Of a stretch of 36,888 bases of DNA, positions 1 to 7,617 are shown one piece after another. Both the position numbers and the translations under genes were made by a program. The notes under the pieces are model-generated. The model worked only from the letters and a program-made list of their open reading frames with translations, searched no databases and had not been told where the DNA came from. Every line of letters starts with the position of its first letter. Position 1 is the stretch's first letter. This DNA is from CAIMZW01 sp037130455 (lineage in GTDB: Bacteria > Actinomycetota > Actinomycetes > Nanopelagicales > Nanopelagicaceae): positions 1-36,888 of the forward strand of contig JBAXSZ010000010.1 in assembly GCA_037130455.1 (NCBI GenBank), written 5' to 3'.

Positions 1-72
1 TCACTTTTGTCTCACTTTTGACTATAAAAATGATAGCCAGTTCTTCAAAATTTCATTTTGTGAATCTTTAAC

Positions 73-1650
73 TTAGTCCAACCACAAATATCGATTCCGA
101 TCTTCCGGACTACCTGCCATCAATTCCAGAGCAAAATCTCCACTTCTGCGTTGCCAATCATTTCCCGCCAAGAGCCGAGAAAGCCCGGATAGGTTTTTAG
201 TATCGCTCAAATCGGAGGTTGCTTCCTCTAATGTGAGTGTGCCATTGTGATCGAAAACCGTAGTTGCAATCACGACTTTCCCAGCGTCTTCCAAAATTTC
301 AATTTTTCGTCCCTGTTGGGGCCAATCAATATTAGATGACGTTTGAATGTGCCAAAAACTATCTTGATACTTGTTGGATATTTTTTGAATCTCGTGTTGA
401 TGATTGTGGCCAGCCAGCCACAGGATCACGCGAGGTTCACTTAAGAGCAATTCAACAACTTCTGCTTCCAGCACTCTTGCTTCGCTTCCATCAGGAGAAT
501 AACCATTGAACAAGGTAGCGGCAGGATGATGGGAAAGTAGAACGAAATACTTAGGTACTTGATCCTCTAATGTCCGTCGCAACCATGCAAATTGGGATTC
601 CGAAAGGGACCCTTGCCAGCCGCCGTATGGATTAACAGTATCTAGAGAAACTAATCGAACGCTGCCTATATCTCGAAACCAATACTTTGTTCCAGTATTC
701 AAATTTTCTTCCGTTAAACCGTGCTCATGCCCGCATTCCAAATGAATTTTCGCCCAATCGTCGGGGTGGTTTATTCGGCGTCGAACATCTGGAGTAATTT
801 CACGCAGCTTTGCTCCCCCCGAATCGGGATAACTGGTTGGTCCAACCATTTGAAAATTTCCAAACATTTTTGATAAGTCCGTATTGGGATCCAAAGATAC
901 GATTCGATTCTGCCCAATGGCGAAATCCTGAACATTTTGATCAGGGGCCACTGTTCCTTGTAAAAGAGCATCATGATTTCCATGAGTTGCCAGCCAAGTG
1001 TGACGTAGGCCAGGAGCTGTGAACCCCCGCCTGACGGCATCCATAAGACCTGGGATCAATGGAAGCCCATATAGAGACCGGGGATAATCATCTACACAGC
1101 CATCGGGAGTGCCTTCCGGATTCCAATAGGAAGGGTCATAGTTGACGGGACTTCGACTTGCGACGCCATCCCATTCTGATTGGTTGCCACTGTCCGGTAC
1201 TACGTATCCACCATCGAGAATTGTCCGGTACCAATGAAGTTCATTCTGTTGCGCGTTGTCCGTGACGTCGCCCGTAATAACGACAGCATCAATTGGGCGA
1301 TTGGTAACGACACCATTTTCTAATGAATTTATAGTCGAAACCATTGCGTTGAGAGTTTGAGTAGTAAGAATCTCTTGCGCACGATAGGTGCCTACATATT
1401 TAACTAATTCGGAGAATGGATGATGGGGGTCAGCAAATCTATCCATGTACTCGACTCGGGCAGGAGACTGTGCATCACAAATGTGTAAGTCAGAAATATG
1501 CACCAAACTTAGAACTGACACTGCGTTTTCGCTGGGTTCTTGACCCGATATTTCTTCACCGCCCACAACAGTTAAAGGTGACCAACCTTTTTCATCTGGA
1601 TTACTACGTGCAATGCGAAAGTCGCGACTATCACGGTTAGGCATTTGCAA
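73..1650 (-). CDS. Calcineurin-like metallophosphoesterase (PPA1498-type family)
   Basis: A 525-residue predicted cytosolic phosphoesterase with the full metallophosphoesterase motif series: HISDLHICD (about residue 51), VVITGDVTDN (about 123), THGNHD, LLSHHP and LAGHNHQHE. These residues normally bind two metal ions. No signal peptide or membrane segment is visible. Length and insertions resemble the actinobacterial PPA1498-like family (TIGR03767/03768), whose substrate is not known to me. It is the last gene of the phosphonate transport operon, so phosphate release from an imported ester or a breakdown product is plausible (inference). The start is uncertain: TTG at 1650 lies 7 bases after AGGAG, ATG at 1644 lies 13 bases after it, and both overlap the end of the ATPase gene. 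Bases 1-72 downstream hold only AT-rich sequence with a short direct repeat. Confidence 0.85.
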   Translation of the reverse strand: MQMPNRDSRDFRIARSNPDEKGWSPLTVVGGEEISGQEPSENAVSVLSLVHISDLHICDAQSPARVEYMDRFADPHHPFSELVKYVGTYRAQEILTTQTLNAMVSTINSLENGVVTNRPIDAVVITGDVTDNAQQNELHWYRTILDGGYVVPDSGNQSEWDGVASRSPVNYDPSYWNPEGTPDGCVDDYPRSLYGLPLIPGLMDAVRRGFTAPGLRHTWLATHGNHDALLQGTVAPDQNVQDFAIGQNRIVSLDPNTDLSKMFGNFQMVGPTSYPDSGGAKLREITPDVRRRINHPDDWAKIHLECGHEHGLTEENLNTGTKYWFRDIGSVRLVSLDTVNPYGGWQGSLSESQFAWLRRTLEDQVPKYFVLLSHHPAATLFNGYSPDGSEARVLEAEVVELLLSEPRVILWLAGHNHQHEIQKISNKYQDSFWHIQTSSNIDWPQQGRKIEILEDAGKVVIATTVFDHNGTLTLEEATSDLSDTKNLSGLSRLLAGNDWQRRSGDFALELMAGSPEDRNRYLWLD

Positions 1651-2707
1651 CCATGAGCTCCTCTGAAGTTATTTTCAGCGCCACACGATCTCCGACATCA
1701 ATTTTTCGGGCCTCTTGGCTAGTCATGTTTACGTAGACCAAACTCTCAATTCCTAGGTCCACTCCAAGTTTGGTCAATGGGCCAAGGAATGACTTAGTGA
1801 TTACCAGGCCTGGTTGTGCATCAGTGTCAAATTCGTTTGAAAGGATCAAGTTTTCTGGACGAACGAGAGCAAATACTTTTTCGCCCTCACTTGCTGACCT
1901 GGAATTTTTTGAGAGGTCAATCTTTTGATTTAAGATTCGAACCCTTCCTTTGCCATCAATTTCAGCTGGGATTTTATTTGTTACCCCTACAAAGGACGCA
2001 ACAAATGCCGTTTTAGGCTTGTTGTAAAGAACTGTTGGAGAATCTATTTGTTCTAGTTGACCGGCATTCATCACACCAACTCGATCAGAAACTGACATAG
2101 CCTCTTCTTGATCGTGTGTAACGAATAAGGTCGTTGTCTCGGTTTCTAATTGAATGCGGCGAATCTCTTCGCGAATCTGAACTCGAACCTGAGCATCAAG
2201 AGCAGAGAGGGGCTCATCAAGCAGCAACACCTTTGGTGAAATTGCCAGAGCACGAGCGAGAGCAACTCTTTGCTGCTGTCCACCACTTAGTTGATTTGGG
2301 TATGCATTTCCTCGATGGCTCAGATGAACCATTTCCAACAGTTCCATGCTCTTTTTACGACGAACCTCTTGGCTAACTTTGCGGACTCGAAGGCCGTACT
2401 CCACATTTTCAGCAACAGTCATGTTAGGAAATAGTGAATATGCTTGAAATACCATTCCCATGTTTCGCTTATCGGATGGAAGTCCAGTGATGTCTTCTCC
2501 ATCCACCAAGATGTTTCCGTCATGATGTGGATCTAGGCCACCCAATATTCTTAGAACCGTTGTTTTACCGCACCCAGATGGTCCTAATAAAGAAACCATT
2601 TCTCCCGTTTTCATTTCAAGAGAAAAATTTTGAAGGGCAGCCACCGATCCATAATGTCGACTAAGGTTATTTAGACTTACCTTAATTTCGGATTTCTTTG
2701 AACTCAT
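1637..2707 (-). CDS. ABC transporter ATPase, PhnT/PotA-like with TOBE domain
   Basis: A 356-residue ATP-binding subunit that should energise the neighbouring two-permease importer. Visible motifs are Walker A GPSGCGKTT, Q-loop, signature LSGGQQQRVALARAL, Walker B LLLDEPLSALD and H-loop VTHDQEEA. The last ~110 residues form a TOBE-like regulatory domain. Its first bases overlap the permease stop as ATGA, and its own end overlaps the phosphoesterase start, so translation is probably coupled along the whole unit. The family also serves polyamines, iron and sulfate. The phosphonate assignment comes from the phosphonatase-like and FAD genes upstream, not from the ATPase itself. Confidence 0.93.
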   Translation of the reverse strand: MSSKKSEIKVSLNNLSRHYGSVAALQNFSLEMKTGEMVSLLGPSGCGKTTVLRILGGLDPHHDGNILVDGEDITGLPSDKRNMGMVFQAYSLFPNMTVAENVEYGLRVRKVSQEVRRKKSMELLEMVHLSHRGNAYPNQLSGGQQQRVALARALAISPKVLLLDEPLSALDAQVRVQIREEIRRIQLETETTTLFVTHDQEEAMSVSDRVGVMNAGQLEQIDSPTVLYNKPKTAFVASFVGVTNKIPAEIDGKGRVRILNQKIDLSKNSRSASEGEKVFALVRPENLILSNEFDTDAQPGLVITKSFLGPLTKLGVDLGIESLVYVNMTSQEARKIDVGDRVALKITSEELMVANA

Positions 2708-3507
2708 GCTGTGGCCTCTTCCATCTCTTCGACTTGCGATTTAGATCTGCGATTCTTTTGTACATTTTGAGCGCTTTGAACCAAAATCAACAGGGTCCAG
2801 GCGCCTATCAGCGAAAACATCGAAAGTGCGATAGATCCCAGGACATTTCCTTGAGATACGCGAGTAATCCACACTGGGAAAGTTTCCCAATGCAGCAATG
2901 AAGTTAAAGTGAACTCGCCAAAGGAAAGCGTCACCGCTAAGAACACTGCGGCATTTATTGCTGAACGAATCGCCGGGACAATCACCGAAGTCACCGTCTT
3001 CGCAAAACTGGCGCCTAGGCTTCGAGATGCCTCTACTAATGTTTTAAGTGGAATTGAAGACAAACCAACATTCAAAGATTGAAATGTGTAAGGAATCGCG
3101 ATCACTACATAAAAGAACGCAAGCTCGTATTGCGAATTCTGAATGAATAGAGGCATGGCTTTTTGTGCGCCGATGGCCAATGAAACTACGGGAACTACGA
3201 GAGGCAATATCGCAAGAAATTCGAATATTCGTTTATACCGCTGGCCCTCAAGGTGCAAGAACGTAACTGCAGGAACAACAGTTACCACAGTGATCACTGC
3301 TGAAAGGACAGCCAATTTAAGCGAAATTGTAATATTTGTGAAGAAATCTTCTTGCTGAAATATCCATGAATAGTTCGCCATGGTATGACCTTTATTGCCA
3401 TAGGAACGAAGGCTAAACTCAATCGCGGAAGCCACCGGAGCAATGAAGAAAACAAGACCTAATCCAAGAATTAAGTACCTGGTCCCAGAAAATATCCGGC
3501 TTTTCAT
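2704..3507 (-). CDS. ABC transporter permease (PhnV-like, second of two)
   Basis: A 267-residue membrane subunit with about six hydrophobic segments and an EAA-type cytoplasmic loop (EASRSLGASFAKTV) that contacts the ATPase. ATG 3507 is preferred over the longer ATG 3522 because it forms the same ATGA stop/start overlap with the upstream permease that is seen at the ATPase junction, and a G-rich Shine-Dalgarno-like GCGGGG precedes it. Together with the 3504-4388 permease it forms the transmembrane channel of a type I importer. The substrate is inferred from context only. Confidence 0.9.
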   Translation of the reverse strand: MKSRIFSGTRYLILGLGLVFFIAPVASAIEFSLRSYGNKGHTMANYSWIFQQEDFFTNITISLKLAVLSAVITVVTVVPAVTFLHLEGQRYKRIFEFLAILPLVVPVVSLAIGAQKAMPLFIQNSQYELAFFYVVIAIPYTFQSLNVGLSSIPLKTLVEASRSLGASFAKTVTSVIVPAIRSAINAAVFLAVTLSFGEFTLTSLLHWETFPVWITRVSQGNVLGSIALSMFSLIGAWTLLILVQSAQNVQKNRRSKSQVEEMEEATA

Positions 3508-4388
3508 CGTCCCCGCGCCCATCTAAGTGAAAACCCGTAAAAGACCATGACAACTGCTGAAACAAAGATCATCCCTACAGCTAGCGCATCTCCCAAGTTT
3601 GCTTGATCGGTAATGACATTGCCGTCAATGAGAGAACCGATTACTAGTGGCACCAAACCCACGCTTCCTCCAGTTAAAGCACGCGCGGTGGCGAAAGCGG
3701 AAAATGCACTTGCAAACAGAAGAAGTATTGATGCTAGGAATGCAGGGAAAAGTACTGGGATAAGAACCCATCGCAAGAATTGTATATTAGTACCACCAAG
3801 AGAATTGTTGGCTTCGCGCCATTCATTTCGCATTCCTTCTAGCGCTGGAGTGAAGACCAACACCATAAGCGGAATCTGGAAGAAACTGTATACGAGGATC
3901 AGACCGGTCAAACTATACAGAGTGAACCCTGCACCATAAATATCGATGCCTAGCTTCTTGAGAACAGTGACCACTCCGCCTTGAGCGCCAAATGCCGCGA
4001 TAAACATAAACGCAAGTGGTACTCCACCTGAGTTCGCCAAGACACCAGAAAGCATTGCAATTATTGACTTGAAACCGCTTTTGCTCCGATGAACATAAAA
4101 AGCAATGACCGCACCAATTACACCAGCGGTAAGCGAGGAGTAAAAAGAAAGTTGTAAAGAAGTCGTAAAGGCATGCATGTATGGTTTTGTAAACATCAAG
4201 CGATACGCACTTAGACCGTAATGGCCTTTGCCTTGATCTAAAGAATTCTTGAGAATTTGAAATATTGGCCAGCAAAAGAAAAAGAGAAAAATCAATGAAA
4301 AGGGAGCCAAGGGCGTTAACTTCAATAAAGACGAGACACCACCATTCTTTCGAATGGTGGTGTCTTGCGTACTTGTCATAAGTGTCAT
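3504..4388 (-). CDS. ABC transporter permease (PhnU-like, first of two)
   Basis: A 294-residue inner-membrane subunit. The N-terminal ~20 residues are polar and cytoplasmic, then comes a strong hydrophobic segment (PFSLIFLFFFCWPIF) and five further membrane segments. The EAA loop reads EANNSLGGTNIQFLRW. It follows the binding-protein gene with a 28-base gap that contains a hairpin, and overlaps the next permease by 4 bases. The start may be ATG 4388 or ATG 4379. It belongs to the PotB/PhnU-like importer permeases, and the phosphonate substrate is inferred from the neighbouring catabolic genes. Confidence 0.9.
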   Translation of the reverse strand: MTLMTSTQDTTIRKNGGVSSLLKLTPLAPFSLIFLFFFCWPIFQILKNSLDQGKGHYGLSAYRLMFTKPYMHAFTTSLQLSFYSSLTAGVIGAVIAFYVHRSKSGFKSIIAMLSGVLANSGGVPLAFMFIAAFGAQGGVVTVLKKLGIDIYGAGFTLYSLTGLILVYSFFQIPLMVLVFTPALEGMRNEWREANNSLGGTNIQFLRWVLIPVLFPAFLASILLLFASAFSAFATARALTGGSVGLVPLVIGSLIDGNVITDQANLGDALAVGMIFVSAVVMVFYGFSLRWARGR

Positions 4389-4390
4389 CT

Positions 4391-4417
4391 AGATAAAAGG
4401 TTTTGAACCTTTTGTCT
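4391..4417 (-). promoter_or_regulatory. Intercistronic hairpin between binding protein and permeases
   Basis: On the minus strand AAAAGGTT, a 3-base loop and AACCTTTT form 8 perfect pairs. Beyond one mismatch three more pairs extend it. It begins at the stop codon of the binding-protein gene and ends just before the first permease. No long T-run follows, so a partial terminator or a 3' mRNA stabiliser fits better than a full terminator. Such elements commonly let a binding protein be made in excess of its permeases. Confidence 0.6.
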
Positions 4418-5616
4418 TAGAGGTTTGGCCAAGCTGCGACAAGGATCTTCTTAGCAGCTGCTTGGGAATCCGCGCTAGGAGTCACAGCGGCTAGCTTTCC
4501 AGCATAGGAAGTGATGGATGCTGGTGGAGCGATGTTGAGCTTCTTAGCGACCATAGTTGGGAACTGAATTGGAGTTGCACCACCAGAGATGAAGATGTTC
4601 TGTCCGCCAAGAATGGCAGCAAACAACTTATCCCCTGGCAACTTGAGATCAGCGGCAGTTAGTTGAGAAGTGATCTTGCCCTTGTTCTGGGAGTACATGA
4701 ATTCTTCCCACAAACGAGCACATGCTGGGTGTGGCGCAGTCTTATTGATTGCCTGCATGTATGGAGTTCCTTGAAGCACTGCGTCAGAAGGAATAACGAA
4801 CTTAACGTTCTTTCCTAATTGCTTAGCAGCGGCAACAGTTCCTGGACCATTGAAGTTCCAGTTAAGAACTACTTTGTAGGCACCAGCTGCGAAGTTGGCA
4901 GTGTTTCCATTAACAGGAACGAAGTTTCCGTTAGCCTTCAATTGCTTGAAGAAATCAATTCCAGGTTGGATATTGCTTGTTGATCCACCGTTGGCAACTG
5001 ATGCAGCGAATACGCTCATGAGAGCCTGCTGTGCTTGAGTTGGATCTCCTGAGATAGCAACAAGTCCCTTGAATTCTGGGCGCAATAGGTCCTTGATGGA
5101 CTTTGGTGCGAATGGAATTGATGTGTCATACATGATTGCAATTTGACCGGCATAGTCACCGTAGTACTTGGCATTCAAAGTGTCTTTCCATGCATTTGGA
5201 ATTGCATCCCATGTTGCAACACGATACTCAGCAAAGATGTCGTTTCCGACTGCATCATCAAGAACTGATACGCCGACGTCAACTACGTCTGGTTGCTTAG
5301 ATGCAGGAGCGGTCTTGATGGTTTGAACTTCGTATGCAGAAGATCCATCTGGATTGTCATCAAAAATTTTGACTCCGAAAGCTTTGGAGAAAAGATCCAT
5401 TGCCTCGCCGTAGTTTGCCCAGTCGCGAGGAAGAGTAATGACGTTGAGCTTTCCTTCTTTCTTACATGCTGTTACGAGGCCATTCATGCCTCCAAAATCT
5501 TTAATACTTGTTGCGTTGGATGCTTTAACGGCACCAAACGAGACAGATGATGTTGCTACTGGAAGGATTGCAACAACCATTGCTGCAACCACTCCTACTG
5601 CAAAATTCTTACGCAT
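4417..5616 (-). CDS. Extracellular solute-binding protein, putative 2-aminoethylphosphonate type
   Basis: A 399-residue secreted binding protein for the downstream ABC importer. ATG 5616 is chosen because AAGGAGG lies 4-5 bases ahead and it starts directly with a signal peptide: MRKN, then a hydrophobic core about residues 5-25 and a likely cleavage near SFGA. A longer in-frame start at 5667 would bury the signal peptide. The mature part resembles family 1/6 binding proteins (iron, polyamine, AEP). No lipobox cysteine is visible, so it is probably anchored otherwise or released. Codon use is biased toward frequent codons, which suggests high expression. A PHO-box-like promoter (5676-5709) lies upstream. 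The ligand is inferred from the phosphonatase-like and FAD neighbours. Confidence 0.88.
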   Translation of the reverse strand: MRKNFAVGVVAAMVVAILPVATSSVSFGAVKASNATSIKDFGGMNGLVTACKKEGKLNVITLPRDWANYGEAMDLFSKAFGVKIFDDNPDGSSAYEVQTIKTAPASKQPDVVDVGVSVLDDAVGNDIFAEYRVATWDAIPNAWKDTLNAKYYGDYAGQIAIMYDTSIPFAPKSIKDLLRPEFKGLVAISGDPTQAQQALMSVFAASVANGGSTSNIQPGIDFFKQLKANGNFVPVNGNTANFAAGAYKVVLNWNFNGPGTVAAAKQLGKNVKFVIPSDAVLQGTPYMQAINKTAPHPACARLWEEFMYSQNKGKITSQLTAADLKLPGDKLFAAILGGQNIFISGGATPIQFPTMVAKKLNIAPPASITSYAGKLAAVTPSADSQAAAKKILVAAWPNL

Positions 5617-5675
5617 AAAGCCTCCTTGAAGAGTTGTGTCCCTAGCGAACTTGATTGAGTTTTCCAATCGGGGTA

Positions 5676-5709
5676 TTTATAGTGATTTTTGGGTGATCGG
5701 AAAGTTAAC
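5676..5709 (-). promoter_or_regulatory. PHO-box-like promoter of the binding-protein gene
   Basis: On the minus strand GTTAACT-TTCC-GATCACC forms a 7-4-7 direct repeat with 11-base period, followed by 10 bases and a TATAAA -10 element at 5681-5676. A further TCAC stands 11 bases after the second unit. This is the geometry of PhoB/PhoP-type activated promoters, where the box replaces the -35. The predicted leader is about 50 bases. RegX3, an OmpR-family regulator encoded at 30204-30884, is the obvious candidate (inference). Confidence 0.5.
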
Positions 5710-5717
5710 TTTTGGAA

Positions 5718-6407
5718 TTAGTCGATCAATCCGATTATTTTGGTAGAGAAGGCGAACACGTGTGTGGCACCCGCATCTTCCAATCTTTCGCGCGAACGTG
5801 AGCCAGACGTTACGCCTACCACCGTGGCAGCGCCAGAGCGGACCCCACTCTCCATGTCGGTCTCGGTATCACCCACCACGATCACTTCTTCCATGCCTAT
5901 CGAAGTCCCGCGCATGATGTTATAAATTTCCACGCTTCTAAAAATCATATCTGGAGCCGGGCGCCCTTCGGCAACTTCGCTGGCCGCTACCGAGAGGTCG
6001 ATAACCTCGTTCCACGCCAACTTTTCTAGGATTAGATCCAGGATTTCTCGAGGAAACCCGGTGGTAATTGCAACCCCCACTCCTTTGGCGCGAAGCAATT
6101 TGAACAAATCGGTAATTCCCTCAAATTCTTCAAGCTCCCCGGAAGCCACTAAACCTATGTATTCTGTAATAAATCGGTCATGAGCTTGATTCGCCTTGAC
6201 TAAATCTCCGCCATAGAGATGAGTAAGCACATCCAATTTCCGTTGACCCATCGTGTCAATCACATATTTGGTCATTTCGGCCAATTCTGGCGAAGATTCC
6301 TGGACCCCAAAACTCATAACGGCGTTTTGGAAGGCCCTAATGACTAGTCCATCGTCTTTTGCGGTCGTGCCGGCAACATCGAATACAACCAGTTTTGTTA
6401 GTCCCAT
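5718..6407 (-). CDS. Phosphonatase-like HAD hydrolase (PhnX-like, TIGR03351 type)
   Basis: A 229-residue HAD-superfamily hydrolase. The N-terminal motif VVFDVAGTT has Asp10 as nucleophile and Ala12 where most HAD phosphatases have a second Asp, as in phosphonoacetaldehyde hydrolase. MGQRK (Lys57) matches the MGxxK segment whose lysine forms the Schiff base in PhnX. Motif III is VVGDTETDM. The expected reaction is C-P bond cleavage of phosphonoacetaldehyde or a close analogue to phosphate and an aldehyde. It overlaps the FAD oxidoreductase by 10 bases, so the two are probably made together. It is shorter than classical PhnX (about 270) and fits the PhnX-like subfamily, so an analogue substrate is possible. 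Confidence 0.82.
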   Translation of the reverse strand: MGLTKLVVFDVAGTTAKDDGLVIRAFQNAVMSFGVQESSPELAEMTKYVIDTMGQRKLDVLTHLYGGDLVKANQAHDRFITEYIGLVASGELEEFEGITDLFKLLRAKGVGVAITTGFPREILDLILEKLAWNEVIDLSVAASEVAEGRPAPDMIFRSVEIYNIMRGTSIGMEEVIVVGDTETDMESGVRSGAATVVGVTSGSRSRERLEDAGATHVFAFSTKIIGLID

Positions 6408-7519
6408 TGAGAAATCGTCTCCTCTGCTATAGCCGGTGAAATTGTGTTGCCCCGCCCACCTCCGCCGGTAACTAGTACTGCTCCAGGAGCGATAGTTTTA
6501 CGGAAGTAGATATCGGAATTCGTGCTTTGACTGTAGATGCCATCCCATCTTCGGGCTATGGCCGGAGCGCTTTTACCAAAAATTGCCGAAATTACTCCAG
6601 AGAGATGCTCGTATGGTGTCTCAATAAGTTCATGCCCAAATGGCTCAACGTACTCATGGGTATCACCAATGGTTAATGTGCCGTCAAGTCGCTGAACCAT
6701 CAGCAATTGCATGAAATTTTCGGCAGCTATCTGTGATTGTGGTGGCAACTTATTAAGCGACAAATCTTTAAACGCGGGGTAGTAACGAAGCGAGTCAGCG
6801 TCAGCCACAGAATGTCCAAGTTTTTCCGGCAATCGCACGGTGGAAGCCATCTGCAAACGCACGCGGCGAACTGGAGCATCTACAAAATATGTTGCCAGAA
6901 AACCTTTATGGAATGCACCTGGACAGAAAACTACGAGATCCCCGGACAGGGTGATTCCTTTTACATCGGTAACATGATTTCCCGCTTCGTTATGCGTGAA
7001 ATCTGAAACCTCAAAATTAGGAACCCACTGATAATTGTCGTTAGTTCTTAAATATTCACGAAGTGCACTGAGCAAATATTTGGGCTCAGCTGCCGCATCT
7101 TGAGTGCAGCGCAATGATCCAACAAAATCACCAGCCAAGACTGGTTCAAGCGCTTCGGTTTCCGCTCTAGTGAGAAGAGTGAATCCCCGCTCTCTCGCAT
7201 CCGACATGGAATTAGCTTCCTCGAGAACACCCATTTCGGCCTTGTCCCGAGCGATGGTTAGCGATCCATTGCCCCGAAAACCTGTAGCCGGAACATTAGC
7301 GCCGACTTCGCCCCAAATTTCGCGAGCTCGCAAGGCAACTTCTAGCTCTTTGCCAGCTTCGCGCCCACTTACCCAAATCAATCCAAAATTACGCATTGAA
7401 GCAGACTGAGGGGTTGCATCTCGTTCGCATTGGACGACTGAATATCCTTTTTGAAGTGCCAAATAGGCGTGCATGGTTCCGATAATCCCGCCACCGACGA
7501 CAACAACTTTTTTAGACAC
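6398..7519 (-). CDS. DAO-type FAD-dependent oxidoreductase of phosphonate clusters (TIGR03364 type)
   Basis: A 373-residue flavoprotein. Residues 4-14 (KVVVVGGGIIG) form the dinucleotide-binding GxGxxG loop, and a GGGGRG segment lies near the C-terminus, as in the glycine/D-amino-acid oxidase family. GTG 7519 is chosen: it sits right before the Rossmann strand and has AAGGGG about 7 bases upstream. The alternative ATG 7654 would overlap the upstream gene and add about 45 unconserved residues. TIGR03364-type proteins recur next to PhnX-like hydrolases, and related enzymes oxidise aminoethylphosphonate or its N-methyl forms to phosphonoacetaldehyde. That would replace the PhnW transaminase, which is absent here. 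The exact substrate is unknown. Confidence 0.82.
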   Translation of the reverse strand: MSKKVVVVGGGIIGTMHAYLALQKGYSVVQCERDATPQSASMRNFGLIWVSGREAGKELEVALRAREIWGEVGANVPATGFRGNGSLTIARDKAEMGVLEEANSMSDARERGFTLLTRAETEALEPVLAGDFVGSLRCTQDAAAEPKYLLSALREYLRTNDNYQWVPNFEVSDFTHNEAGNHVTDVKGITLSGDLVVFCPGAFHKGFLATYFVDAPVRRVRLQMASTVRLPEKLGHSVADADSLRYYPAFKDLSLNKLPPQSQIAAENFMQLLMVQRLDGTLTIGDTHEYVEPFGHELIETPYEHLSGVISAIFGKSAPAIARRWDGIYSQSTNSDIYFRKTIAPGAVLVTGGGGRGNTISPAIAEETISQWD

Positions 7520-7576
7520 AGTTAATCCCCTTTTCAATGAAGTTATCAGAGCATGACCAACTGAAGCAGGCGCAAA

Positions 7577-7598
7577 TCTTAAGTGATATTTAGGTGAA
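7577..7598 (-). promoter_or_regulatory. PHO-box-like direct repeat before the FAD oxidoreductase
   Basis: On the minus strand two 11-base units, TTCACCTAAAT and ATCACTTAAGA, share TCAC-TAA and match at 7 of 11 positions. They lie in the 98-base gap between the flavoprotein gene at 7618 and GTG 7519. No good -10 follows at the usual distance, so this is weaker than the site at 5676-5709. Confidence 0.35.
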
Positions 7599-7617
7599 TT
7601 TTTTAACTGATGCAGGT

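Noticed and set aside
1..72. Short direct repeat TCACTTTTG (1-9 and 12-20) and AT-rich stem near 48-64
   Set aside because: Too short and weak to call a repeat element or terminator.
1637..5616. Polyamine or iron importer (PotABCD/Fbp type) as the identity of the ABC system
   Set aside because: The subunits alone fit, but the adjacent PhnX-like hydrolase and TIGR03364-type oxidase favour phosphonates. It remains an alternative.
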